Assembly (NCBI RefSeq): GCF_014164585.1
Contig: NZ_JACJFM010000005.1
Location: 1-64,000 of the forward strand
DNA: 64,000 bases
Direction: 5' to 3'
DNA from: Oceanospirillum sediminis
GTDB lineage: Bacteria > Pseudomonadota > Gammaproteobacteria > Pseudomonadales > Halomonadaceae
The position numbers and the translations under genes are program-made. Below are positions 26,075-34,403 of this stretch, one piece after another (position 1 is the stretch's first letter; each line of letters begins with the position of its first letter). The notes under the pieces are model-generated. The model did not search any database. It was not told where the DNA came from and saw nothing but the letters and a program-made list of their open reading frames with translations.

Positions 26075-27913
26075 ATGTCTCATAACTATCCTTCTCGTTT
26101 ACAGCACTTCTATATCAACGAAGAACAGTCCATCTATCTGATGAGCCATCAGGATGCTCAGAAGATTAAAGACTGGGTTAGCCTGTGTGAGGAGCAGTTA
26201 AATCAACATGGTTTTTCCAATATCGAATTTATCGGTAAAGGCGCTTATGGCTTTGTGTTTGGTGGTAACTCCGAATCCGGTACCCCCTATGTGTTCAAAT
26301 TCTCCCGCATTAATCTGCCTCAGCATATTCAGGACCGGTTAGAAGAAGAAGCCTGGATGCAGCAGCATATCGATCACCCGAATATTCCTATGGTGAACGA
26401 GTACACCCGGATCGGTCGTCAGTCCGTGCTGATTATGGAACGGGCCAGAGGCATGGATCTGGAACAGTACAGTATCGAAAATGGTCCATTACCCCCTCGG
26501 CTGGTGGTAAAAATTGCTGCTCAGATGCGGGATGTACTGGTTGCCATGAGGGAGTTTGAAGAACGGGGCAGCGCCAAACCCATTGTGCATGGTGATATCA
26601 AACCTTCCAATATCGTCATCGACCCGGAGACCGAAACCGTTAAACTGATCGACTGGGGCTCCAGCGTTTTTGCTCAGGTGGATACCAAAGGCCAGGCGGT
26701 AGGGGATTCCGGTATCAGTATGATGAGTGCGGATCATCAGAACACTAACGCTAAGCTGGGCGATGTTTACTTTATTGGTGAAGAGCAGCTTAACGGCGCT
26801 CTGTCCTCTCCTCGTTTTGATGAACAGGGTGTAGCAGGCACACTGTATGCTCTGGCTTCCGGGCAATCCTGCCGTTACGGCACCAAAGCCATTCCACCCA
26901 CTTCGCTGGGCCTGCCGATTGAATTTGCCCGTACTCTGCAGGCTATGCTGGATGATGATATTCAGAAACAACGTGTGGCGGGTGATTACTTTATTAAACA
27001 GATGCAAAACATGCGGCATCTGGTATTCGCAGAAGATGTCTGGCCCGATTATAAACCCCTGGTACCGGTCTGGAATCATGAAAACCATCAGGCGATTGAT
27101 ACTGTGGTGTACAGCTCGCGCAAAACCTTCCTGCGAGAAGAGCAGATGGAGCACTATCTGGTTGATGTGGATGATATTGAATTAGAAAAATACTACAAAA
27201 ACTTTATGCATGGCATGGGGAAAACCGAGCGTGCTTTGCTGGCCAGTATCAGTCGTCTGGGCAAGTACCCGATTGTAGGCGGTCTGGCAGTGCACTGGGA
27301 TGAAAAAGGCGTGCATATCGACTCCAGCCTGAACCTGCATAACCCGGAACTGCTACGCTCTTTTACTGCTTCAGTGAACAATATTGTTAATCTGGCTCGT
27401 TCTGTTCAGCGTGTGGGCATCTTCAAATGCTGTATGTTTAACGCCAGGGTGACCCTGCATATTGAACGGGAAGATGAGAATGTACCTTTCGTAGTACCAG
27501 AAAACACCCGAATTCCGTTTGATGTGATGCCTGCCCCTCCTGTAGAAGAGCCCAGCCGGAATCACTCCTACTTTGAAGACGGCGAAGACCCGGATGAACA
27601 ACTGGAACTGCCGTCGGTAATCCGCCACGAAATTGAAAAGCTGAATGATATCCGCCATACCGGTTGTATCATTTTTGAGAGTCTGCCCACTCACCTGAAG
27701 ATACACAGTTACTACGTACTGCTGGATGAGCATAAAAAACAGGAATTTGCGGATTCACTGGATATTATTCTGGCAAATGTACACCTGATTGATGGGCTGG
27801 GGATTTCAGGTTTCATGAAGTTGCCTTATAAAAACACCCGGACCTTTACTCACCTGGCACATCAGCCGGATCACTTTTATCCGAAGAACCCGCTGGTAAA
27901 TCCCGTTGGATAA
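26075..27913 (+). CDS. Hanks-type serine/threonine protein kinase with a unique C-terminal half
   Basis: A 612-aa cytosolic protein with no membrane segment. The kinase domain covers about residues 50-310: glycine loop GKGAYGFVF (54-62), catalytic Lys75 in VFKFS, Asp174 in HGDIKPSN (172-179), and metal-binding D193-W-G in place of DFG. The activation segment is long and the domain lacks a typical APE block. Residues about 330-612 match no domain I can name; they include VGGLAVHWDEKGVHIDSS and an acidic stretch near 505-525 (DEDVP-like, EDGEDPDEQL). It follows the E2 gene and its terminator, so a role in controlling the dehydrogenase is a guess from position. Length and lack of sensor domains are unusual. 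Confidence 0.75.
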   Translation: MSHNYPSRLQHFYINEEQSIYLMSHQDAQKIKDWVSLCEEQLNQHGFSNIEFIGKGAYGFVFGGNSESGTPYVFKFSRINLPQHIQDRLEEEAWMQQHIDHPNIPMVNEYTRIGRQSVLIMERARGMDLEQYSIENGPLPPRLVVKIAAQMRDVLVAMREFEERGSAKPIVHGDIKPSNIVIDPETETVKLIDWGSSVFAQVDTKGQAVGDSGISMMSADHQNTNAKLGDVYFIGEEQLNGALSSPRFDEQGVAGTLYALASGQSCRYGTKAIPPTSLGLPIEFARTLQAMLDDDIQKQRVAGDYFIKQMQNMRHLVFAEDVWPDYKPLVPVWNHENHQAIDTVVYSSRKTFLREEQMEHYLVDVDDIELEKYYKNFMHGMGKTERALLASISRLGKYPIVGGLAVHWDEKGVHIDSSLNLHNPELLRSFTASVNNIVNLARSVQRVGIFKCCMFNARVTLHIEREDENVPFVVPENTRIPFDVMPAPPVEEPSRNHSYFEDGEDPDEQLELPSVIRHEIEKLNDIRHTGCIIFESLPTHLKIHSYYVLLDEHKKQEFADSLDIILANVHLIDGLGISGFMKLPYKNTRTFTHLAHQPDHFYPKNPLVNPVG

Positions 27914-27935
27914 GAGATGAATCAACGGGTAAATC

Positions 27936-27970
27936 GTGCACTCTGAACTAATATTATAGTCAGAGTGCAC
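27936..27970. terminator. Perfect 11-bp inverted repeat after the kinase gene
   Basis: GTGCACTCTGA (27936-27946) and TCAGAGTGCAC (27960-27970) with a 13-base AT loop. A second stem (CCCGTTG near the stop codon with CAACGGG at 27923-27929) precedes it. It lies between convergent genes ending at 27913 and 28057. No T-run follows, so it may be a stabilising hairpin. Confidence 0.5.
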
Positions 27971-28056
27971 TATCGACAGCCCGGAAAACCTCCCCGGTCT
28001 GCGTTTCTCTTTTTGATGTTCTTGTATCAATAAAATACTGTGTGGTACTTAACGCT

Positions 28057-28518
28057 TTATGCCTGAACAGAGAGCAAAGAGCCTGTTTGCTCTTCTGGCA
28101 TATTTTCCTGCAGGGCTGCCATTAAGGCGTCGAAATCCAGATCTCCGTCTTCATTAAAAAATCCGGCAGTCGTTTCTTCACCAAACATTTCTGTCAGTTT
28201 GCTTTGCAAATCTCCCTCTTCAGGCGGTGGTGGAGGGGGAGGCATCATACCACCTTGTCCCTGGCCTTGCGGTGAAGGCCCACCCTGTGGTGCCTGGCTG
28301 GCGAATAACTCTTTCATGCTCTCAATATCGACGCTGCCATCTTCTGAGACAATACCGTCTGCATCTTCACCAAAACGATGTGTCAGTTTTTCCTGCAGTT
28401 TGTCGGTATCGATATCACCGCTTTCAATTTTCTCTACCAGATTGTTCAGACGCTCTTCCGGGCTGAGTTCCTGGCCTCTCATTGGCCCCTGACCTGACTG
28501 GATACCTGAAATATTCAT
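28057..28518 (-). CDS. Proline-rich protein with repeated acidic DG motifs (EF-hand-like)
   Basis: Unknown function, 153 aa, no signal peptide. It contains two copies of a roughly 29-residue repeat, at about 44-72 (KLTHRFGEDADG...EDGSVDIES) and 107-136 (KLTEMFGEET...NEDGDLDFDA), plus a half repeat at 32-41 (ESGDIDTDKL). The acidic D-G-x-[VIL]-D-x-[DE] steps look like the second half of EF-hand calcium loops, but no complete canonical loop is visible. Between them lies a flexible Q/G-rich segment and a run of seven prolines. The ATG at 28518 is preferred: GGAG is 9 bases upstream and the ORF beyond it is not family-like. Acidic, low-complexity proteins of this kind are often surface or secreted. 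Confidence 0.6.
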   Translation of the reverse strand: MNISGIQSGQGPMRGQELSPEERLNNLVEKIESGDIDTDKLQEKLTHRFGEDADGIVSEDGSVDIESMKELFASQAPQGGPSPQGQGQGGMMPPPPPPPEEGDLQSKLTEMFGEETTAGFFNEDGDLDFDALMAALQENMPEEQTGSLLSVQA

Positions 28519-28578
28519 ATGCTTAAGCTCCATTATGTTGTTAAACACTCCGTACAGAGCAAAGCATATTCCTTTCAA

Positions 28579-28895
28579 TGCCTTCTTTTTGGTACTTTAC
28601 CGCTTCTTTGCTATCTCTTGACGACTTATTTACAAAAGGGTGTTAGTTGGGGATTCATAGCCGCAATAGTATTGTTTGCAGTCAGATGAAATATAAACAT
28701 CTGGCAATAATAAGCTCTGAAGCGCGGAAAATATTTGCCGGTTTAGTTGCTGGAGCGGCCAAAAAGCTCCGGCCACCTTTAAAACGCTGGATGGAGGTGA
28801 TCAGATAAATCAGACTTTTTAAGTGACCTCCAGGCCCGTCAAGCGGGCCTGGGTTCCGTTGGTGTGGGGTATCCTGATATGGCTGAAGGCCAGTG
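28579..28895. other. Non-coding gap with three strong hairpins
   Basis: No ORF is convincing. It holds GGAGC/GCTCC (28752-28770) with overlapping GGCC/GGCC, an outer GGAGGT/ACCTCC pairing about 28793-28830, and a perfect 9-bp hairpin CCAGGCCCG/CGGGCCTGG (28830-28852). The last probably acts in the 3' end of the gene at 28896. The rest could be a structured RNA; see findings. Confidence 0.35.
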
Positions 28896-29606
28896 TCAGG
28901 CGATTCCGGTTTTATGCATCATGCGTAGCAGAGCCTGCATCGCTTCAGGCTCCCTTCGTTTAATCTGATTAGCAATCTGATACTGAAAATAGTAGCTGAT
29001 CTGTTTAACGTCACTGACTGGATACAGGCAGTCATCTCCCGGCAGAACTGGCGTATTCGTGACTTTGTCTTCATCTACCAGCATCGCCTCTATACTGCCA
29101 TCACTATACAGGCTCCAGCTATGCACTTCTGCCAGCTGGAAGCTACGCTCCTCTTCCATCAGGCTGACAATATGAGTGCCAGTGATATCCGGAACAGCCT
29201 GCATGACGTAGCGTTCTTCATCAGGAATAAACTCATAGACCTCAATTGATTTTTCCAGCTCAGCAATCTTGTGCTCAGGAGGTTCACTGAATACAGTCTC
29301 TGATTCATAGTCGTAGTACCCCTGCCACTGACCGCCTTTCGGATCACAGGCATCTTCTGCAGAGATCACTTCCTGAAGCCAGGGAACGATACCGGTTATT
29401 CTGCCATTTTTTTGCATGCCCCAGCCAATCAGACGCAGGGAAAAAAGGGTGGATGGGTCACTTGGGTGACTGTAAACCATCGCCAGACCATCCAGCTCGG
29501 GAGCGATGCGGATAAATTTTTTTTCATCCGGATCAGTACGCACCTGACGGCTGAACAGATCAATGACATTGTTAACAGTACCGGACTGTGCAGGTGAGGT
29601 ATTCAT
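28896..29606 (-). CDS. Hypothetical protein, 236 aa
   Basis: Not recognised. A soluble, acidic protein without signal peptide or membrane segment. It contains SHPSDPSTLFSLRLIGWGMQKNGRITGIVPWLQEV and a C-terminal Tyr/Gln-rich segment ISYYFQYQIANQIKRREPEAMQALLRM that is probably helical. The translation context is good: GGACAGGAGGG lies just before the ATG. It is transcribed leftward, away from the DUF3080 gene, and is followed by a strong hairpin at 28830. No neighbour suggests a function. Confidence 0.6.
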   Translation of the reverse strand: MNTSPAQSGTVNNVIDLFSRQVRTDPDEKKFIRIAPELDGLAMVYSHPSDPSTLFSLRLIGWGMQKNGRITGIVPWLQEVISAEDACDPKGGQWQGYYDYESETVFSEPPEHKIAELEKSIEVYEFIPDEERYVMQAVPDITGTHIVSLMEEERSFQLAEVHSWSLYSDGSIEAMLVDEDKVTNTPVLPGDDCLYPVSDVKQISYYFQYQIANQIKRREPEAMQALLRMMHKTGIA

Positions 29607-29879
29607 AGCATCCCTCCTGTCCCTGTTAACAGGGAATCAGTGTTGCGGTACAGCATTTCCTGTTTCACAAATACTATTCGATTAATTCTGAATCGCAGTG
29701 ATAGGAAACGAGAAAGCCTGATAAATCAGACACCTGTATGTTCAGCATAGTTCATTCTGAATCAGGTGCCAGCTTTTCCGACTATTTTGCCAGGGATTAT
29801 ACTGGTAGTAACGGTGAGGTATAAACCGGTTCTGATATTACTATGTGTACTCCTGATAGCGCATGATTATCCGGGGAGT

Positions 29880-30965
29880 TCAGTTCTGACGGGGAAACAG
29901 TCCACAGCTTCTCAGGATCTGATTCCAGATGCTGGTATGCTTCTGGTTTGCTGTCAGATATGCCTGCCAGAGTCCCTTTTGCTCCTGATCCAGCCAGTTT
30001 TTTCTAAAGGTTTCCATTGCCTGATTGCTGGTGCTGAACAGAAACAGCTGATTGATTCTGGGCAATAGCTGGCTGGCTATTCTGTTATGGTGCGCCAGCT
30101 CGGGCTGTATTGCTTGCAGATAAAACTTTTGTAACACGTTAAACAGTTTTTTTGCTCTGGGTGTTGGGCGTCCTGTCAGACACAAAGGACGCTGGTTAAA
30201 TTTCTGTTCCAGCATAGCGCTGGTCTGGTTCAGCTCGGAAGTACTGAGTTGCAGGGTTTTTAATACAGATTGCAACAGCGGCTGCTGGTACAACGACTGA
30301 AGGTTCTGCTCCAGCATGGCGCCATCAACATCCGCTGTCAGAGGATTATCACTGATCTTTAGCAGGTGATCCATCGCAGTGGTCAGTGAGAGATATTCCG
30401 GAGTCTGTCCTGGAGTGAGAACAGGCTGGGTATTGGCAAACTGATTCTCCAGTTCCGGGCCAGAAAACAGCATCTGCTGAAAAACCAGTGGCATAATTTG
30501 CTGTTTGTGCTGATGCAGTTGTTCAAGTCTCTGAACAAAGTCATTATCTTCCAGTCGCCACTGCTCCCGTTTTTCATAGCAGGGGCTGAGTTTTTGCCAG
30601 AACTTATTCTCGTAGATAAAACGCTGAGAAGCGGGCATTACCTTACCCAGATTGCTGTTGCGCTTATTGATCAGCTCCATCAGTTCACAACGGCTGAAGT
30701 CCCAGACTTCTACCAGACCTTGCTCAAATTCCGGAATAGATTGTAAACGCATACGTTTTTCAGGATAGCGTATGCTATCAAGAGGCTGGTTTTCTGGCTC
30801 AGGGATATCCAGAATATTGGCCAGACGGGCCTGATAGTCATCAAACCTGTATTGCAGGCTGTCCCCTTTAGAACAGGCTGCCAGTACAACAGATGTCACC
30901 AGAAGCAAACCGCTTCTGGTGATCAGGGTAACAATTAGCTTGCTGTTTTTCTCAGACGCCAGCAT
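29880..30965 (-). CDS. DUF3080-family lipoprotein
   Basis: A 361-aa lipoprotein of unknown function. The N-terminus SKLIVTLITRSGLLLVTSVV followed by LAACS is a type II signal with lipidation Cys. The early LQYRFDDYQARLANILDIP and the WQKLSPCYEK region are typical of the gammaproteobacterial DUF3080 lipoproteins. The longest reading frame starts at a TTG at 30983, but the ATG at 30965 is preferred because it gives a normal lipoprotein signal. Neither has a good ribosome site, so translation may be coupled to the upstream MATE gene, with which it overlaps by about 31 bases. Confidence 0.75.
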   Translation of the reverse strand: MLASEKNSKLIVTLITRSGLLLVTSVVLAACSKGDSLQYRFDDYQARLANILDIPEPENQPLDSIRYPEKRMRLQSIPEFEQGLVEVWDFSRCELMELINKRNSNLGKVMPASQRFIYENKFWQKLSPCYEKREQWRLEDNDFVQRLEQLHQHKQQIMPLVFQQMLFSGPELENQFANTQPVLTPGQTPEYLSLTTAMDHLLKISDNPLTADVDGAMLEQNLQSLYQQPLLQSVLKTLQLSTSELNQTSAMLEQKFNQRPLCLTGRPTPRAKKLFNVLQKFYLQAIQPELAHHNRIASQLLPRINQLFLFSTSNQAMETFRKNWLDQEQKGLWQAYLTANQKHTSIWNQILRSCGLFPRQN

Positions 30966-32350
30966 AACAGTATCGCCGCACAACTCAGACCTGCAATCAG
31001 GCCATACCAGAACCCTGACACACCTTGTGCCGGAACAATAATATCAGTTAAAGCCAGTACGTAACCCAGGCCCATTCCGATCACCCAATAGGATACCAGG
31101 GTGATTGGCATAATGATTTTAGTATCTTTATAACCTCTTAAGGCACCACTGGCGCTGACCTGAAGGGCATCCGATAACTGAAAAACGGCTGCCAGATGCA
31201 GCAGGGTTACCGCCAGGGCAATAACCTCTGTATCTGCAGTATACAAGCGTGCAATAGATTCCGGCAGAAAGAACATAATACTGGCAGTAAACCCGGAGGC
31301 GATCACTGTGCAGATAATACCGGTTATGGCAACAAAGCGCGTGATCCTGCGAGAGACGTAAACTGCCTCAGGCGCAGTGTCATCGGTATGTTTGCGTTTT
31401 TGTTCACCAAGACTATGACCCACTCTGACTGTTAAAGCCATTGCCAGACTCAGAGGTATCATAAAGGTCACAGACGTGACATTCAGTGCAATCTGGTGTG
31501 CCGCTACCTGAGTTGTGCCCAGGTGGGCAATAAACAGGGCAATGGTAGTGAATAGTCCAACTTCGAAAAAGATAGCTACGCCAATAGGTAGTCCCGTTTG
31601 CAGAATCGTATTCAGTATACGGGGCTCCGGCAATGAAAAATGTTGAAAAGGCGTTGTTTGCTGATAGCGTGAACGATAGCGGATATTCAGCCACATCATA
31701 ATAACAGAAGACCAGACTGCAATGGCTGTGGCAATACCGCAACCCAGCACACCTAAAGCGGGAATCGGCCCCCAGCCAAAAATCAACACGGCGTTAGCCA
31801 GTATATTAATTAACAGAGCGATAACACTGATGATCAGTACCGGTTTTGTCAGGCCAAGGCCTTCGGTATAACTGCGCATAGTCTGATAAAGACCGATTGC
31901 CGGAAAGGCCAGCATAATCCCCAGAAGATAGTCTGATACCAGATCATACAGGTGTACCGGAGCCGACATCAGATCCAACACATAGGTATGGAAAGAGATC
32001 AGAATAATACTGATCAGTGACATAGCCAGCCCCAGCCAGAACCCCTGAAATGTAAAAGGTCCGGTCTTTTCCGGTTTGTTTTCCCCTTGCCACTGAGCAA
32101 CAAATGGCGTCAGACCAAGCATCACACCCGCCATGAACAGAAACAAAGGTGTCCAGATGCTGGCTCCCAGAGCCACCGCAGCCAGTGCATCGGCGCCAAG
32201 ACGGCCTGTCATAAGCGTATCAGCAACAGCCATACCCGACTGAGCCAGCTGGGCGCCCATTATAGGAAGTGCAATGATAAGCAGTTTGTAGACTTCGGTA
32301 CGAAAGTCTGTACCGTTTTCTGTATTATCCGGTAGAAAAGAGGATGACAT
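30935..32350 (-). CDS. MATE-family multidrug exporter, NorM-like
   Basis: A 471-aa, 12-helix inner-membrane exporter of the NorM/MdtK subgroup. Diagnostic blocks are LLIIALPIMGAQLAQSGMAV, VADTLMTGRLGADALAAVALG, LGLTPFVAQWQGENKPEK, and the C-terminal repeat with SLAMALTVRVGHSLGEQKR and ASGALRGYKDTKIIMPITLV. NorM proteins export cationic drugs using Na+. It is distinct from the MepA-like MATE at 13212. Its 3' end overlaps the start of the DUF3080 lipoprotein gene by about 31 bases. It is divergent from epmC at 32547, with a 196-bp gap. Confidence 0.93.
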   Translation of the reverse strand: MSSSFLPDNTENGTDFRTEVYKLLIIALPIMGAQLAQSGMAVADTLMTGRLGADALAAVALGASIWTPLFLFMAGVMLGLTPFVAQWQGENKPEKTGPFTFQGFWLGLAMSLISIILISFHTYVLDLMSAPVHLYDLVSDYLLGIMLAFPAIGLYQTMRSYTEGLGLTKPVLIISVIALLINILANAVLIFGWGPIPALGVLGCGIATAIAVWSSVIMMWLNIRYRSRYQQTTPFQHFSLPEPRILNTILQTGLPIGVAIFFEVGLFTTIALFIAHLGTTQVAAHQIALNVTSVTFMIPLSLAMALTVRVGHSLGEQKRKHTDDTAPEAVYVSRRITRFVAITGIICTVIASGFTASIMFFLPESIARLYTADTEVIALAVTLLHLAAVFQLSDALQVSASGALRGYKDTKIIMPITLVSYWVIGMGLGYVLALTDIIVPAQGVSGFWYGLIAGLSCAAILLCWRLRKTAS

Positions 32351-32546
32351 AACAACCTGAAAATTAGATAAAAAAAGAAAATGAACTGATTCGGAAGGAC
32401 ATCATAAAAGCAGCTTATTCTAGCGATCAGAGTAAAGCTTGTCTGTAACGGTTTGCTCAGTGTCAAAAAAACAGGATGATTTTCTGAAAAGCTACTCCAT
32501 CTCAGTATAATGCTGACTGCATTTATTTGACTGGCTGAGGTTAGCT

Positions 32547-33122
32547 GTGAGTGATCTTCATCATTGTGATGATCTGATTCGAATTTTTAATGATCTTTTT
32601 CTGATCAGTGAGAACACCCGTCTGGTTCGTGGAGATGATGAGCCAATATATCTGCCTGCATCTATGACCGGCAGTGAGCATCAGGTTATTTTTGCCCATG
32701 GTTTTTATGCCAGTGCTATGCATGAAATTGCCCACTGGTGCGTTGCCGGGGCTAAGCGCCGTTTACTGGAAGATTATGGCTACTGGTATGAACCTGATGG
32801 CCGGACAGAGCAGCAACAGCGGCTATTTGAGACCGTTGAAGTGGTTCCTCAAGCAATGGAAAAGTGTTTTTGCAGCGCGGCAGGGTTTCCCTTTCGGGTC
32901 AGTGTCGATAACCTGAATGGATCTCCCGGAGATACCTCAGGCTTTTCTCATAACGTCGATCTCAAAGCTCAGAAATATCTGAATCATGGATTGCCCGGTC
33001 GGGCCCAACGCTTTTTTGACGCCTTAGCAGACTATTATCAGACCGGATCTGTTACGGTATTAAGTCCTGATGTACGTCATTTATCGGATAAAAAAGTATC
33101 AATAATGTTGGCAGAATGTTGA
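32547..33122 (+). CDS. epmC: Elongation factor P hydroxylase EpmC
   Basis: A 191-aa homologue of E. coli YfcM/EpmC, the final enzyme of EF-P maturation, which hydroxylates the beta-lysylated Lys of EF-P. Highly recognisable blocks are RGDDEPIYLPA, IFAHGFYASAMHEIAHWCVA (iron-binding H-E-x-x-H) and LLEDYGYWYEPDGRT. The start is GTG at 32547, with GAGG ending six bases before it. epmA and epmB are not in the window. The gene stands alone and is divergent from the NorM-like gene. Confidence 0.93.
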   Translation: MSDLHHCDDLIRIFNDLFLISENTRLVRGDDEPIYLPASMTGSEHQVIFAHGFYASAMHEIAHWCVAGAKRRLLEDYGYWYEPDGRTEQQQRLFETVEVVPQAMEKCFCSAAGFPFRVSVDNLNGSPGDTSGFSHNVDLKAQKYLNHGLPGRAQRFFDALADYYQTGSVTVLSPDVRHLSDKKVSIMLAEC

Positions 33123-33150
33123 TTATCAACTATTTTTTAATAGCATTATG

Positions 33151-33169
33151 AATGCTAATGATTCGCATA
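33151..33169. promoter_or_regulatory. Fur box 1
   Basis: AATGCTAATGATTCGCATA matches the 19-base Fur consensus form AATGATAATGATTCTCATT at 16 of 19 positions. It lies about 90 bp before the start of the iron-binding protein gene. Confidence 0.75.
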
Positions 33170-33199
33170 AAACCTTGTTTTTATGATTGATCTGGGTTT

Positions 33200-33218
33200 A
33201 AATAAAATTATTCTCATT
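33200..33218. promoter_or_regulatory. Fur box 2
   Basis: AAATAAAATTATTCTCATT matches AATGATAATTATTCTCATT at 16 of 19 positions. It lies 44 bp before the start at 33262, so binding would cover the promoter. Together with box 1 it predicts iron-dependent repression. Confidence 0.75.
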
Positions 33219-33261
33219 TTTATTAGATATTTTATTTTTAACGATTTAATCGGTGCAGAAT

Positions 33262-34290
33262 ATGACAAGACTGAGTACTCTGAAAAAAGTGGTTGCTGGT
33301 ATGGTGCTGGCTACAGGGGCATCTGTTGCTTTCAGTGCAAATGCCGCTGAAATCAATATCTATTCAGACCGACAGGCATTTCTGTTGAAGCCTATTCTGG
33401 ATGCCTTCACAAAAGAGACGGGTATTAAAGTAAAAGTTGTATTTGCAAAGAAAGGGATTATTCAGCGACTGAAGAGCGAGGGTAAAAACAGCCCGGCAGA
33501 TCTGTTGTTAACGTCTAATGTCAGCAACCTGAACAGGGCCGTTGATGCGGGCGTCACTCAGGCTGTTAACGACAGTGTGATTAATGCCAATGTTCCGGCT
33601 CAGTATCGTGACCCGGATGGCCACTGGTTTGGTCTGACTACACGGGCTCGTATTATCTATGCTTCGAAAGATCGTATTGAACCGGGTAGTGTGACTCGCT
33701 ATGAAGATCTGGCGAAGCCTGAGTTTGAAGGCCGTGTATGTACGCGTAAAGGTGATCATACTTACAATATTGCTCTGATTGGCTCCATGATTGCCGCACA
33801 CGGTGAAGCAGAAGCCAAAGCCTGGCTGGAAGGCGTGAAAAATAATCTGGCCCGTAAGCCGCAGGGCAATGACAGAGCCCAGGTCAAAGCGGTTAAAGAG
33901 GGCGTATGTGATATCGCCGTGGGCAACAGCTACTACTATGGCAAAATGCTGAATAATGAAGAGCAACGTGCCTGGGCCGAGTCTGTGAATCTGATTTATC
34001 CTAATCAGGATGATCGTGGTACCCATGTGAATATCAGTGGTATGACCATGACGAAAAGTGCGCCTCACCGTGATAGTGCGATTAAGCTGATGCGTTTCCT
34101 GACAGAAGATACTGCTCAGAGGATTTATGCAGAGCAGAACTTTGAGTTTCCGGTTAAGCCAGGTGTTACGCAGAACAAACTGATCGAAGGCTGGGGACAG
34201 TTTAAAGCGGATCAGGTTTCTCTGGCAGAAGTGGATAAGCACCGTAAACGTGCTGCTATGATGGTTAATGAAGTGGGTTATAACCAGTAA
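33262..34290 (+). CDS. Fe3+ ABC transporter substrate-binding protein
   Basis: A periplasmic iron-binding protein of the FbpA/FutA/AfuA family, about 342 aa from this start. It has a signal peptide (basic RLSTLKKVV, a hydrophobic core, ANAAE cleavage) and INIYSDRQAFLLKPILDAF, FAKKGIIQRLKSEGKNSPAD, FEGRVCTRKGDHTYNIALIG and VNISGMTMTKSAPHRDSA, all standard for the family; the Tyr pair in NSYYYGKM is a likely iron ligand. The ATG at 33262 is preferred over GTG 33253 because GGTG sits 6 bases before it. Two Fur boxes lie upstream. The permease follows; no ATPase gene is adjacent. Confidence 0.92.
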   Translation: MTRLSTLKKVVAGMVLATGASVAFSANAAEINIYSDRQAFLLKPILDAFTKETGIKVKVVFAKKGIIQRLKSEGKNSPADLLLTSNVSNLNRAVDAGVTQAVNDSVINANVPAQYRDPDGHWFGLTTRARIIYASKDRIEPGSVTRYEDLAKPEFEGRVCTRKGDHTYNIALIGSMIAAHGEAEAKAWLEGVKNNLARKPQGNDRAQVKAVKEGVCDIAVGNSYYYGKMLNNEEQRAWAESVNLIYPNQDDRGTHVNISGMTMTKSAPHRDSAIKLMRFLTEDTAQRIYAEQNFEFPVKPGVTQNKLIEGWGQFKADQVSLAEVDKHRKRAAMMVNEVGYNQ

Positions 34291-34336
34291 GTCATCTGTG
34301 TTAAACATATGATTTGGCTTGAAAAACCTTTAAAAA

Positions 34337-34385
34337 CAGAGGAGTATAACTCCTCTGAATTCGGGGTGGCTTTAACGGCTGCCCC
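34337..34385 (+). terminator. Two hairpins between the iron-binding protein and permease genes
   Basis: A 9-bp perfect hairpin, CAGAGGAGT (34337-34345) with ACTCCTCTG (34349-34357), and a GGGGTGGCT/GGCTGCCCC stem (34363-34385, with G-U pairs), then TTT. Probably an attenuator lowering permease relative to receptor expression. Confidence 0.65.
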
Positions 34386-34403
34386 TTTGCATATCTGACT
34401 TAT

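Noticed and set aside
28752-28774. H-type pseudoknot from GGAGC/GGCC pairings
   Set aside because: Both crossing loops would have zero length, which is not feasible; alternative hairpins are more likely.
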